Of a stretch of DNA of 64,000 bases, positions 32,375 to 44,775 are shown piece by piece. Below the pieces are notes generated by a model. It had not been told where the DNA came from. It saw only the letters and a list, made by a program, of their open reading frames with translations, and did no database searches. A program made the position numbers and the translations under genes. Within the stretch, counting starts at the first letter, position 1; each line of letters starts with the position of its first letter. This stretch comes from Scatophagus argus (lineage: Eukaryota > Chordata > Actinopteri > Scatophagidae): assembly GCF_020382885.2 (NCBI RefSeq), contig NC_058498.1, positions 20,613,001 through 20,677,000 on the forward strand. The letters run 5' to 3'.

Positions 32375-32476
32375 AAAGAAGAAGAAGAAGAAGCCGCAGC
32401 AGCAGAAGAAGAAGAAGAAGAAGAAGAAGAAGAAGCCGCAGCAGGAGGAAAAGAAGAAGAAGAAAAAGAAGAAAGT
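32375..32476. repeat. GAA microsatellite with CCGCAGCAG interruptions
   Basis: About 100 bp of GAA triplets interrupted twice by a GCCGCAGCAG block, roughly 110 bp upstream of the GTPBP6 start codon, so it lies in or next to its promoter or leader. Confidence 0.9.
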
Positions 32477-32581
32477 TTGACCTGTGGGACTTGTAGCATG
32501 CAGTAGACCAGCGTAAATTCGTTTGGTGTGAGCTCCAACTGCTGTCCCGATGACTCCGCCAGGAAAGCTTCCGGTGTCAAC

Positions 32582-35314
32582 ATGGCAACACTGAGGAGGC
32601 TCCATGCGAGGTTAGCGCTGCTGCAGGGACCCCGTACCCCGAGCTGTCACAGAGCAGCACCGACGAGCTGCTCACCCCGCCACACACCTCAGCGCGTAGC
32701 CGCCCTGAGACGCGCGTCTCCCCTGCAGTTTAGGACGTTTGCGCTCTCTGCATGGAGGGTGAGGAACACAGATGAGTTCAGCAGCGGTCGCCACACAGGA
32801 TTTACCGAGGAGGAGGAGGAGGAGAAAGATAAGGATGAGGATGATTTCATTGATGACAGCGAAGCGGAGGAGCTGTTTCGACAGCAGGTTCCCACAGGCA
32901 TCGGAGAGGGTCAGCACAGGGTGTTCATCGTTCACCCAGACGTAAAGTGGGGAAGCAGGAAGCAGTACCTGACCACAGGTAACAAGACAGGCACTCAGGT
33001 GTGAGTGTGTGCAGCATGCTGGGATGTTTATCTCACTCACTTTACTGCTCTTCCCTACAGCTGAGCTGATGATGGCCGAGGCTGTGGGACTTGTGAACAC
33101 ACTGGAGAACTGGAGAGTGGTGGACAAGATCATCCTCTCCACCAAAACACCAGAGAAGAAGAGGATATTTGGCAAAGGGAACTTCCAGTTTCTTACAGGT
33201 ATTATCTGTTCTGTGTTGGCCTGTGAATCTGTGTTCTGAGTTAGTGATTGTCTCCTAATAAGACTTTGGGCCTTTCTCCCTTTTCAGAAAAAATCAGACA
33301 AACACCAGGAATCACCGCTGTGTTTGTGAATGTTGAGCGTCTCTCTCCCTTGTCTGAGGTGAGCTTATTAGAGCATAATTGTGTGGTACATAAAGGTTTT
33401 GTGCACTGACAGCCATTTTTTTTCATCCATGCAGAGAGAGCTGGAAGAAGCCTGGGGGGTTAAAGTCTTTGATAGATACTCAGTGGTCCTTCACATCTTC
33501 CGCTGCAACGCCAGGACGAAAGAGGCCAAGTTACAGATTTCTCTGGCAGAGATTCCCTTGTTAAGGTAACTTTACCCCTTCAAAACATCGCATCACTGGC
33601 ACATTTCTCCTCAGAAGGAGACAAATTATGTTTTTTGCCATTACCCACTGGGATTTTAAAATGTCTTCATCTGATGGTGGCAGATCTCGTCTGAAAAATG
33701 AAATCACAGACTTGGACCAGCAGGGGGGAAGAACGAGATATATTGGAGGTTCAGGTAACATCCCGGCACCTAAGTGATGAACAGCAGTGTATGTCTGCCT
33801 GAATGGTGCTAAATGAGCTGGCCTGCTGGTGATTGGTCCTTACAGGTGAAACCCTGCTGGAGGTCCAGCAGAGACTGTTAAAGGAGCGGGAGATGAAGAT
33901 TCGCTCAGCGCTGGAAAAACTGCGGAAAAAGAGGCACCTACTGCGATCTCGGCGTAAACACAAGGAATTCCCCATCGTCTCTGTGTTGGGATATACGAAC
34001 TGTGGTGAGAGGCTGCAGACAGTGCTGCAATATTTAGGCCTCGAGTTTGATGACACTGACAGCATTTTCTTTTGCTTTTTCTCATGGTCCACCCAGGAAA
34101 AACAACTTTGATCAAAGCACTGACTGGTGATGATGGACTTCAGCCCAGAAACCAGCTTTTTGCCACCCTGGATGTCACAGTTCACGCCGGCCAGTTGCCC
34201 AGTCACATGACAGTTCTGTATGTGGACACTATTGGCTTCCTGTCCCAACTGCCCCACCAGCTCATTGACTCCTTTTCTGCCACTCTGGAAGATATTAAAC
34301 ACTCAGTATGTCCCTGATGTTCATATGAAGAGTGTTTGTGATGAAATGCAGGCTTTTTGGCTCATGGAACACTCAGTTGTTGACTTGGCGCTTGTCTTTT
34401 TTTGTTCCTCCAGGATGTGTTAGTTCATGTGAGAGACGTCAGTCATCCAGAGACGGTGAATCAAAAGGTGAACGTTCTGAACGTCCTCAAGAACCTGCAG
34501 ATCCCTGACAGACTGATGAGCTCCATGATAGAAGTCCACAATAAAATTGACCTTATTGACGAGTAAGAGAAAAAAATCTTGCGTTCAGCATACATTATAA
34601 GACTCTCTGTTTAGATTTAAAAAATAACACCAAGTTTGTAATTAACAGAAAACATATAAAATGAAGGCAGCATTGAAAATTTAGATGGTAAACTGATGGG
34701 TTGAATTTCCCAGTGCAGCCTTTTTTCCCAGTGCAAAATCTTTTAGGTAATAAACTGCCATATTTAACTGTAATCAAAACCATATAAAACACAGTATATG
34801 TGCATCTTAATTAACTCTAATAATTCAGGATGCTAGATAATGAACATTATGAGTGGCATCATTTTATTAGCCTTTTTTGTGTGTGCCATGTGAATGTGGT
34901 TTAGGCAGAACTTGGTCTAGTCTTCATAAAAAAAAAAACAATCCAACCCTTGTCTCAGTTATCAGTTTACAGAGCCACAGGTGCTGCCCATATCTGCCCT
35001 GGAACGACGAGGTCTGGATGAACTGAAGAAAGCCCTGGAAAAAGAGATTGTGAACTCTACAGGAAAACACATTTTAGATCTCAAAGTGGACCTCAGCACT
35101 CCTCAGTTAAGGTGAGAGCTGGTTTTCTTCACGTCTTTGTAATGTTAGAATAAAGGTGCATTCACGGTGTATGTGCCTCTTCACCCACAGTTGGCTGTAC
35201 AAGGAAGCCACCGTTCAGGATGTGCAGGTGAATGCAGATGAAGGCTCAGCTGTGGTCATGGTCATCATCAGCAGCGCTGCTTATGGACGCTACAAGAAAC
35301 TCTTTGCAAAGTAG
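32582..35314 (+). CDS. gtpbp6: GTP-binding protein 6, HflX-type mitochondrial GTPase
   Basis: Ten exons with AG/GT edges: 32582-32978, 33061-33198, 33288-33358, 33435-33565, 33684-33754, 33846-34004, 34097-34305, 34414-34562, 34959-35111 and 35191-35314. They give 533 residues (human protein 516). The HflX N-terminal domain carries PGITAVFVNVERLSP. An Arg/Lys-rich coiled segment precedes the G domain: G1 GYTNCGKTTL (G323-K324), G3 DTIGF (366-370), G4 NKID (435-438) and G5 near ISAL. Family members bind the ribosomal large subunit; human GTPBP6 acts in mitochondrial ribosome assembly and rescue. The chosen ATG starts an Arg-rich, acid-poor leader (MATLRRLHARLALLQ), a good mitochondrial targeting peptide. 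An in-frame ATG 54 bp upstream gives a less typical start. AATAAA at 35435 is the likely poly(A) signal. Confidence 0.95.
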
Positions 35315-36516
35315 GGAGGAGAGCTATCCCTCCTGCTCCAGGACAGCAGCTCCAAAGAAATTACTGGTCCATGCAATGTATACCATAAACATGTTTTTAA
35401 ACAAGACAGTGTAAGTATTGTATAGTATATTAAAAATAAAACAAAATAAACTTTAGTAAAGAACAATGTATTTTCTTGCAAACATATCCATTGCAAATTC
35501 AGAACATTTTAATTGAATGGAATAAATACAGAATTCCAAAGGATATGACGTTTATGCACGCTCTTGAGTGCCTTGCGTGCCCCTCTTACTCCCTTCCATG
35601 GCGTAAACAGCGTGCTACGCTAGCTAACATTAGCTGAGAAATGTAGTCCGCGAATGTCAACAAAAGACCAACAAACAACACAGAGAAGAACACAAATTCT
35701 AAAATAAAAGCTGTGCTGTAAGGCTGGCTAATGTTAGATAGCTAATGCAGTGAAAGTCAGCTAATTTATCTAAGGTACATGTCAGAGTCAAGGAAGGATT
35801 CTCAAACGGCTCAATTTCAAGGCTGCTATGTCATTGAATGCCACCAAAAGAGTGTTGACAGATTTTTCGAGGCTGCCTGTATGTATCCTTGGCGCACTGA
35901 AGGTACCATCAATTGAAGCTGTCACTTAGGCAGCCTTTATAGAAATGGTGAATGAGAAGGGATGGCATCACAGTATGCAATATGCACGAAAGGTTGGAAC
36001 TCTCCAATGATGCACACTCAGTAGCTTGTTCCAAAATATGTGTCCCCCGAATGGAAGGAGTCTTGCATAGTCTCTTAAGGGCCTGAATTACCAAGGAACC
36101 ATCCCTAAATTTAAGAAGCACTGCCAGACTCAAAAGGGCTGATCTGGCCGGTGGATTGGTTGACTTGCCATTTACAAATTACTTTGTCAGCTGGTGTTGC
36201 AGGCTACCTGGCTGGCTGTAACTTGGCTGCACGGTGTCAGTTGCTTTGGCTGATGGAGTAATATGCAAACAGTTAGTTAGCTGGTTAGTGTCACATGTAA
36301 CCAGCAGTCCAACTAACAACTTCAGTCTTGTGGAAGGCGTGTTTGTTGAGTACAAATGTGAGCATACGCAACAGGGCAGTGATTGCAGTTAACTTACCTG
36401 ACACTTGTGTTATTAATAAGAGGGATTTTCTCAAAGTTAGACACTGAATCTCCAATGCAGACAAAAGTGTATATAAATAATTGACTGAGATGTAGAAAAG
36501 ATAAATAATGTTTTTA
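35315..36516. other. intergenic region between convergent GTPBP6 and PLCXD1
   Basis: Holds the 3' ends of two convergent genes. Two AATAAA signals for GTPBP6 lie at 35435 and 35445. No other gene or clear repeat is seen. Confidence 0.5.
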
Positions 36517-38759
36517 TCAAACGGCTTTCTTCTGCAGAAGTTTTTGGTTCAGTGCAATGATGAGAGAGCAGAGGGGGAGTGGACCCACAAAGTCTCCTGC
36601 AATAATGTTAAGGCAGGTGGGGTCTGGCCCAGGTCTCTGGTCCATCAGCCATTTCCTCAAACACTCCCAGTTACTGAAGGTCAGTGTCCGCAGGGATTGC
36701 TTCGGGTTCTCGGCAATGTAAAACCTGTCAGCTGTCAGGTTCAGGCCAGAGACAAAGAAGCCTTCTGCGGGGGAGGGAAAAACACACAAGTTTGTATGTT
36801 CATGAAAACACCAGAATTACAGAAAAAACACACGCCACAGCGTAAATAAAACTCACCTGGACGTCCCAGGTCTTTGTTCCTGTCCAGGTAACTGATCACT
36901 CCCTGTGCTGTGCGCTGGTTGGCCCACCAGTAGGGGATAGCAGGCCACAGTTCCTGATGTCTCACTGCAGACTGGGAGTCATAGGACAGGACGACCTGGT
37001 AACCAGATGCCCATAGACTCCGCAGGGTCAGGACTGATTCCTGTGGAGGGCAGGTTAGGTTGTGTAAGACACTGTGCTGTTTTCACACACTAAATCAGCT
37101 GCACAAGGAGAAAACTCACTTTCTGGGGACAGAGTTTTGAGCCAAACAGCTTCTTGAGGGATAAAATAAAGGCTTGATGGAGTTTGTCGTCAATTCCCTC
37201 AAAATGGCTGCAAGCAAGGATAACAATCTCCTTTGGGTGAGAGTCCAGCCAGGTGGCAACAGACAACAGTGTTTCCTGTAAAGGAAGGATACTTACTGTG
37301 AACATACAATAACTGTGCAACCCGAAACTTTAAATTGAGATGATTATTCTCACCAAAACTGTTAAATGTGTGTAAATGATGTGTGTGAAGTACAGGTCGC
37401 TGGATGGATCGTTGGATTTGTGTGCAATGCGGAGGTCGAAGTACCGAATCCCCACGGAAAGTTGATCCTCAATGCTTTTGTCCTGAAAGGACGAGCGATT
37501 CATAAAACATGAGCAAAAATACATTTACCGCAATCATTGCTGGTAACATGTTTGGAAACAACACATGGAAGTACATTATATAACAAGAATCTATTAGAAT
37601 TTTACAGTAATTTATCTAAAATGGTTAAGTGGTACAAACAGATGGTCCTTCTTGATTTCTTGTTGGGAGACATTTGCTCATTCACAAAGCATATCGCTGA
37701 TTTTTTTTTTTTTTTTTTTTTTTAACAGGGAATGATTTATCCCCTCGCTTTTCATCTTGATTGAAAAAATGCCTTTCTCATGTGGCATATTAAAGTTTTT
37801 TTCCAAACATGCCACTTAAAGTTGCTTTAACCAGTTTATAGTAAAGATGGATGCTCAGAAAAACACAGTCACGTGTGGAGCTTTTCAGTTCTCCCAACAC
37901 ATCTGTGATTTGTGTTGCTGAGGTACTTTGGCAACACCACAAAGCATGTTAAGCATCTGAGATTTAATGACAGTGCAGAATATGCTGAGGTTATGCAGCG
38001 ATGGTCTAAAGAAGAAGGAAGGTGCTGCTATGGCGAGACTGAATCCTTTGACACAGACCGGCACTAACCAGGCTTCACACAAACACCGTAGCAATACCTT
38101 CTTACTCCCATAGGGGTCCTCATACCACTTCAATACATTTTAATAAGCACAAGTTGTCTGGCTACAGATGCTTCACATGCTCTGCTTATAGCACACATAC
38201 CTGAGTTGTAGCCCATTTGAAAATGACTGGTCTGGTAAAGCAGTAGAAAAGTTTATCCAGGAGCCTGAACCAGTCTGATTCAGACCGGACCAAAGGGGAG
38301 TTTATGTCCAGACAGTAACTCATGGCATCATGGCTCCCTGAATAAACAGGTGTGAACAGACACATTAAAGCTTTAAGAGTTCCTTAAACTGGAAAAAAAA
38401 ATGGAAAAGATTTGTTTCCACACATTCGAAAAAATATATGAAAGAAAAATAAAATGAGCCGATGGAGAAAGTTAAAGAGGTTAACAGAAAAACAGGAGAA
38501 AGCATGCACAAGTAACTTAGAGAACCTGAGCTTTACTGGGATAGAAGAAACAACAAATATCCAAACTTATAGTAGAGCTAGGAATAATAAAGCTGTCCTA
38601 CTTGAATGTAGATTTGTTGTACCGTGCTCCTTTATTCTGCACTGGTAAGAAACATTACAAAAGGAGAAGCGGTGTACCTGGTATGGCCAGGTTTGTCAGA
38701 GGAATGTCCCACAGCTCCTCGGGTAAAGCTGACATCCAGTCCTGGCAGCTCAGATCCAT
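36517..38759 (-). CDS. plcxd1: PI-PLC X domain protein (PLCXD1-type), first copy
   Basis: Six exons: 38678-38759, 38201-38337, 37354-37482, 37120-37275, 36857-37040 and 36517-36764. The total is 936 nt, 311 residues. The X-domain signatures are in place: AIPGSHD with H30, GIRYFDLRI (84-92), the second catalytic-type histidine H107 in LYFTH, and IPYWWANQ. Proteins of this family have the TIM-barrel fold of bacterial-type PI-PLC without PH, EF-hand, Y or C2 domains, and substrates are poorly defined. The neighbour GTPBP6 is also next to PLCXD1 in human PAR1, which supports the name. The start codon begins the first exon in the family's usual place (MDLSCQDWMSALPEELWDIP). Confidence 0.9.
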
Positions 38760-40953
38760 GTCACACAGTCAGCCACAGACCAGCAGGAGACTCACTAAAA
38801 CCTGCTCTGAACAAAAGATATGAGGAGCCGGTTTAGCTTAGTCATCATGTGATCGATCCTGCCTCCTTTTCTATGTCTAATTCCTCCAAACGATCGGCGG
38901 CAAACTAGTCTGCTCAACAAACAAAAGAGGAAGAGGAGAGGAGGGGGGATGAAAGTTTGAGTTTCCTGATTCTTCCGCGCTGTTGGAGGTGTTGGATGAC
39001 AGCTGCGTTACACTGAGTCTCAGGTGTACCACAGCAGCTAATGGGATCCCGCTGTTACTGGACTCTTCGGTAAAACACGGCCGCTTGTATTTCTGTGTAA
39101 TATGTGACTCATTATTTTTATATTTTATATTATTATTATATTATTATATTCATTATTTGTAATGAACTGAAGATTGTGTAGCCCCAAAGACTTTTCGTGG
39201 TTCACCTTGCGGTCTAGTAAAACTCTATGGCAAAACTTCCCAGGTAGATTCTGCGATGTGATTGGAGCAGACGCAGCCAAACACAAGTTCTCTGATTGGT
39301 TGACCTTTGTGGCACATTTATAACGTGCAAAACTTTGAGCATGCGTGGCTGGGGCAGACTGACGGAAAGTCTGCCGAGGTAAGATATTTTTTGGGCACAG
39401 ACTCGATTTTTGTCAGCTCAACCATAAGTTTTATGCACACAATTTTGTATTTTTCCCCAAAATACAAGTTGTGTGCTTGCAAAATGTATTTTTGTGCGCT
39501 CAGAAATGTCGCGCATTGGCTTCAATTTAAAGAGTGGACATTTACGTTGAGCAGGGGATGAACCTTTTAAAGTGTAGGACCAATGACCTCATATTACTGG
39601 AAACATGTTGGTAAGTGGATTAAATAAAATTAAATCTTTTTATTTTTATCAATACATTTACGTCATTTCATATACATTTTTTAATTGTATTTCTATTGAT
39701 GTAGTATAGTATAGTAGTATAATGCAATAAAGTAATCACACTGATTGACAAGTGGACAAGATTCCGTTGTTAAAACAGTAAAAACCTAACTTAATTGTGA
39801 AATGGAGTATGACTGGAAGGCACAAAAGTAAGCAAAATCTTTTTATTTCATCTTAAAATTCAAATATTAATAATCCAAACACAGAATAAGCAAACGGGAC
39901 TATAAATTGGCATTTTTTCTTATATTTAAAATGCAAACTCAACATTTCAATTTAAATTGGGTAAATTTAATTTAATTCAGCATATTAAAAGTCTATGATG
40001 ATCCCAGTGGCACAGTCCAGCCTCAACACTAATAATTTAACAACCATTCCCTTCCATTAGCGATGTATACTTTTATACCCCAGGCTAATAGAAGCAATTG
40101 TTTGGATATTCATGTCATTTTCTTATGTTTTACCTCTGAATAATAGACCTTTACATGAATATTTCGCACTGCACAGATTCCAGATCAGCAGAGTTTCATA
40201 CAAATGATGTTTACGACATCACAAACGGGAAAACCACATACTGCAAGGAAAGACGGGAGCTTTTTTTTCCCACTGTGGCCTTTTAGCATCTGAAAGCACC
40301 ACAGACACTTCCTTTGGGTAAATGAAACTGGCTTATAAATGCTCATCTTTATTGCAAAAGCTCATCTCCACAGGCACAGTGGTGCAGCATTAGTTGAAAT
40401 CGAGGCTGAACCTGTTGGTTAAAGTACATTATAAGCAGTAATAACAGTCAGAGTTGGGTTCATGCAAATAAGTTATCCATGCACTTGGCCATTCATTACA
40501 TTCCCTCTTGATAAATAATGTACGGCAGGTGATACAGTTTAGCTACTTGCTGCCCACATGTCATAATTTGATAATTTAAATAAGTTTGTGGCCTTATATT
40601 ACAGTCAAATGTGCTCATTGAATACATTGTTTGTGCTTACTCATCTAAAATGCCTATATTAAGGTTGAGACTAGTTGTTTCATTATTGCTTTGGTCACTG
40701 TAACTAAAACGGGCCACCTCACTGACCGGTGAAAACTGATACAGTACGTTGCATAAATATTATTAATAGCTGAATGTAAACAAACAAGTGCTGGTAAAAA
40801 TACCAAAAAGCAGCTCTAAACTGAATTGTACACTTTACTGCCTCCAATAAGTGCATTTATATGCATATGAAGAATTCAAGTATTTTCATATCACTCTTAA
40901 CAAAACAGGCTTGTGTGTGTATCATGCTGTGAATCACATTTTATGGTGAGAAG
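38760..40953. other. intergenic region between the two PLCXD genes
   Basis: The PLCXD1 promoter side (about 38880-39080) is moderately GC-rich. The remainder is AT-rich with an ATT tract near 39115-39160. The 84-codon plus frame at 39307-39561 has no family resemblance. I see no further gene. Confidence 0.45.
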
Positions 40954-43900
40954 TCATGAGGACCATTTCAGCAGTTTCTCATTCAGTGTAACGACAGTTG
41001 GTACAAAGTGGCTCTCTGTGATAAAGTCCCCAGCAATGATGTTGAGAGAGCCCACTTTGGAGCCGGGAGTCTGCTCTCTAACCCAACTCAGCAGCGTGGG
41101 GTACGTGGACATCACCAAGTCCTTCAGGGACTCTGTTGGGTGCGTGCAGATGTATTTCAGGTCCTCTGTCAGGTTAATTCCTGTGACAAAGAAACCTCCT
41201 GCAGCACAAAACACTGTACATTAAATTTTAGGATTTAAAGGTGATTAGTAAACAGTTTTATTCCCAAGCTGACAAAAACAGCAGAGTACCTGGACGGCCA
41301 TGTTTTTTCCTGTGCTCAAACTCCTCAATAAGAGCCTCAGCTTTGCATTTGTTGGCCCACCAGTAAGGAATATGTGGCCACAGGTCGTTGTGACAGCTGG
41401 CGATATTGTGTTCATAGGACACAATCACCGAACAGCCTAAAGCCCACAGGTTTCGAAGCGTTAACACTTCCTGAAATCAACACAATAGCAAACGTAGTTT
41501 CATTTACAGTCAAATACTTTTGACTCTATTTGAAGGGTAAGGCTGGCATTATTCCATACTTTTATTACTGTCAAGAAACCGATGATAAGACCAAAATCAG
41601 CAGTGTTAGTTTGTAATCTCTCTCAGTCTAGAGACAGACCAAGGAAGCGCTCTATGCTCTGACTTAACTACCCTGACAGCCCCAAGTGCGCTGATTCTGA
41701 CAGATCAAATTTGAAAAAAATGAAAAAATGAATCACAAATATATAGCTTAAACAACTGGGCACTGTAGTTTTTAGAAAATATTACTCAAACAGGAGTAAA
41801 AAGTGAACTTGTTGGGGATTGTTTTTCACATTTTGGTGCCCTTTAGAAGCTACACAGACAATACCCGTCAGTAGGATCAATTCATCATTGATCTGTTCGC
41901 TGACAATAAGAAAAGAGTGGCACAAAGTGGCTTATGGCCAGCCGTATTCAGACCTGCAGGAGATGTTGTACCGTTTTGGGGCAGAGTTTGGAGGTGAATA
42001 TGTTGCGTATAGCTGTGAGCAGCAGCATGTGGAGCTCCTGGCTCAGGCCGAGGAAGTGGCTGAAGGAGAGGATAACCACTTCTTTGGGATGAGCATCCAG
42101 CCACTCTCTTATCTCCATTAGAACGGTCTGCCAAGAAAGACACAAGTTACCATTCAGTCTGTCTCTACAACAGGATTCAGTACTTAAATGCACAATTCAC
42201 AGCCCTATTTCAGAATCTAACAGCATGGATCACTGCCAGGTTTGGTTATCTGGCAGTTCTTGATTGATCAGGTGAGACTAACTTGAACTCAAATGAAATA
42301 TCAAATGCATAAGCATTAAACTGCGCTCACACTCACACTTGGTCTGGTATGACTGGTGGACATAACCACATAACTGATTTTATGACTGAGTTAACAGACT
42401 CACCTAATCTTCTACAGTTACTGTTACTCAACATTCTAGCACTTACTATTTGTTTATATTTGTTGTTTGTGGCTGCTGTTCAGCTAATGTAACATACAGT
42501 AGGCTTGCTTTAAAGGTATAGTATGCAAGATTTGTTGGTTGCTGTTTGTAAACACGTTATTCAAACCTTACATTTTCTGTGCTGTTATTGGCTAAGGGCG
42601 GCACAACACCGGCAGGGTCTCTGCAGATAAATGCCCTGCCACACACTTTGCAGTGGGTCATAAATGACGATTAAGAAGATTTACTTTTGTTTTAATTGCC
42701 TTTATGAACAAGATTCTGAATAAAAATTCTGTATTCATATCGTTATTCATATTGTTGATTTCACTGTGACAAAACATTCATAGCTAATCTAATTAAAAAG
42801 CAGAGACAGGATGATTTAGTATCTCACTGTAGTGATGACTGCTGGACACTAAACAGTTTGTGGTTTACGGTCTCTTTATGGTATCTTTATGGTTATCGCT
42901 GTAGACACAGATGGCCTTCACAGGAGCGTAAATTTAACTGTGGCAAGAACTTCGTGGACATTTGTATCAGCATGCCATTACTTCACCTCCACGCTGAGTG
43001 TGGTGTATACTCCATGGTAGAAGTACAGATCAGTGGAGCTGTCATTGGGCCTGTGTGCAATCCTCAGGTCACAGTATCTGATCCCACAGTCCAGCTGCTG
43101 TTTGATAGTATGCTCCTGCAAGACACACAAGTCAGTATAAGAGGCTTTTCATTAACAATGAGTGAAAACTAAATGGTATGTTTATTACTGTCATTTATTA
43201 CCTGGGTTTTTGCCCACTTGTACACAAAGGGGCGAATGATGGGCTTCATGTATTTGTCCAACTTTTGAAGCAAGTCTGGCTGTGTAAGGTCTACAGGAGA
43301 TCTGTCATTCGTGTCCAGACAGTAGGTTAATGCATCATGGCTTCCTATGTAGGAAAAAAATAATAAACATTATCATTAATAGACATATTGTTTTTCCATG
43401 AAATCACTACGGTGGCCCTGAGCACTGCAATCAAAGAAAACACAGATAAATACACATGAAACAAAAGCAAATGAAGGAAACATCCTGACTTATAGGCCAA
43501 CAGATATGCACCGTAGCAAAACCCGCTGCTGTTTCTGTATTAGGTTTTCTGTTTGCTGTTGTGTCGTGGGGACTCAGAGCCGAGGCTCAAGACCACAGAC
43601 ATTAAATTCAAAGTTTAAGCTGTGTCTAATTATTTAAAAAAAAATCTTCTCTCTTCCAGTAGAATCATAACCGGGAGCAGCGAAGTCTTTAATGTCGACA
43701 AAAAAGCAGAGCAGTTCACAATGTGCATGAAGTACACATGAAGGGCTCTGAATAAAATGGCTGGAGACATTGCTTTATATACCTTAGGGTTTGGTACTTT
43801 CCACGCCTGTTGTCCATCCCTTTACCATCTTTATTTTTACACCATTAAGTCATCTTTTACCCTGGGATGGTTGGGGACTTTCCACAGGCTTCATTTTGAT

Positions 43901-44775
43901 TTATCTTGCACCTGCTTGTCTAATCCTTGGCTGTTTCAGGGGTTTTCAACTTTATTTTTTAATTACCGGTACTTCTTAAACACAAATTACACCAATCTTT
44001 CTCTTCCCCAGGCCTGTTTCCAGTTTTAGCCTAAGTTATTGCCAGTATCAGACACCATTATTTCCAGGCCTCTTTGTATAATATTTTTTAAAAATAATTG
44101 TTGCAAGATTACAATAAGATGTTCTTTTCAGGCTTTCTGAGATTGCATAAACAGTGTTTTACCACTATACAGACAGTTGTACCTTTTTCATACAGCTGTA
44201 TCTTGCTTTTCTTTCAATCATAAAGAGAACATAACATGACCACTTCATGCTATCATAAGGCACTGAATACTACATCTTTAGTTCATCACAACTTACTTAG
44301 AAATTATACCACACAGTGCACCTCTGTGCTAAACTGGTGAAGATGCTCCCATTAATTTGCTTGGGTTCAGTCTATTTGCATGTGTTTTCTTTAGCTGCAG
44401 TGCACTGAGCTCTTGGGGCCACCCAACAGATTGGTAAGTGCCTTGTTTTATTAATGGGCATTTTGTTTATTGTATTGTTGTCTGACACGTGAATGTACTG
44501 AGCTGCCATGACAACTTAATTTCTCTCCAGGGGTTAATAAATTCATCTTGTCTTATCTTATTATTAACATATCAGCTAGGACAGGACTTCCCTTAATAAC
44601 ACTCAATTTCCAACCACTTCCATCATGACTGTGGTGTGTTGTTACATGGCAGCCTACCCGGGATGGCCAGGTGGTACAGCGGGGTGTCCCACAGAGCACA
44701 TGGCAGGTGAGACATCCAGCTCTCCATGGGCAGCTCTCCCAGGCTCAGCTCGCTCACTCCGGACGCAGAGGACAT
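40954..44775 (-). CDS. PI-PLC X domain protein (PLCXD1-like), second copy
   Basis: Six exons: 44658-44775, 43202-43344, 42987-43115, 41972-42127, 41290-41470 and 40954-41198. The total is 972 nt, 323 residues. The signatures are AIPGSHD (H42), CGIRYCDLRI (97-106), H121 in LYFYH, and HIPYWWANK. Exon number, order and phases match the neighbouring gene, with exons 3 and 4 of identical length (129 and 156 bp), so the two are tandem duplicates. Translations have diverged widely, making this an old duplication. The first ATG in the exon is used; the frame stays open slightly upstream without another ATG. The first intron (43345-44657) shows nothing. A GC-rich, CpG-containing block at about 45150-45480 is probably its promoter. 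Confidence 0.9.
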
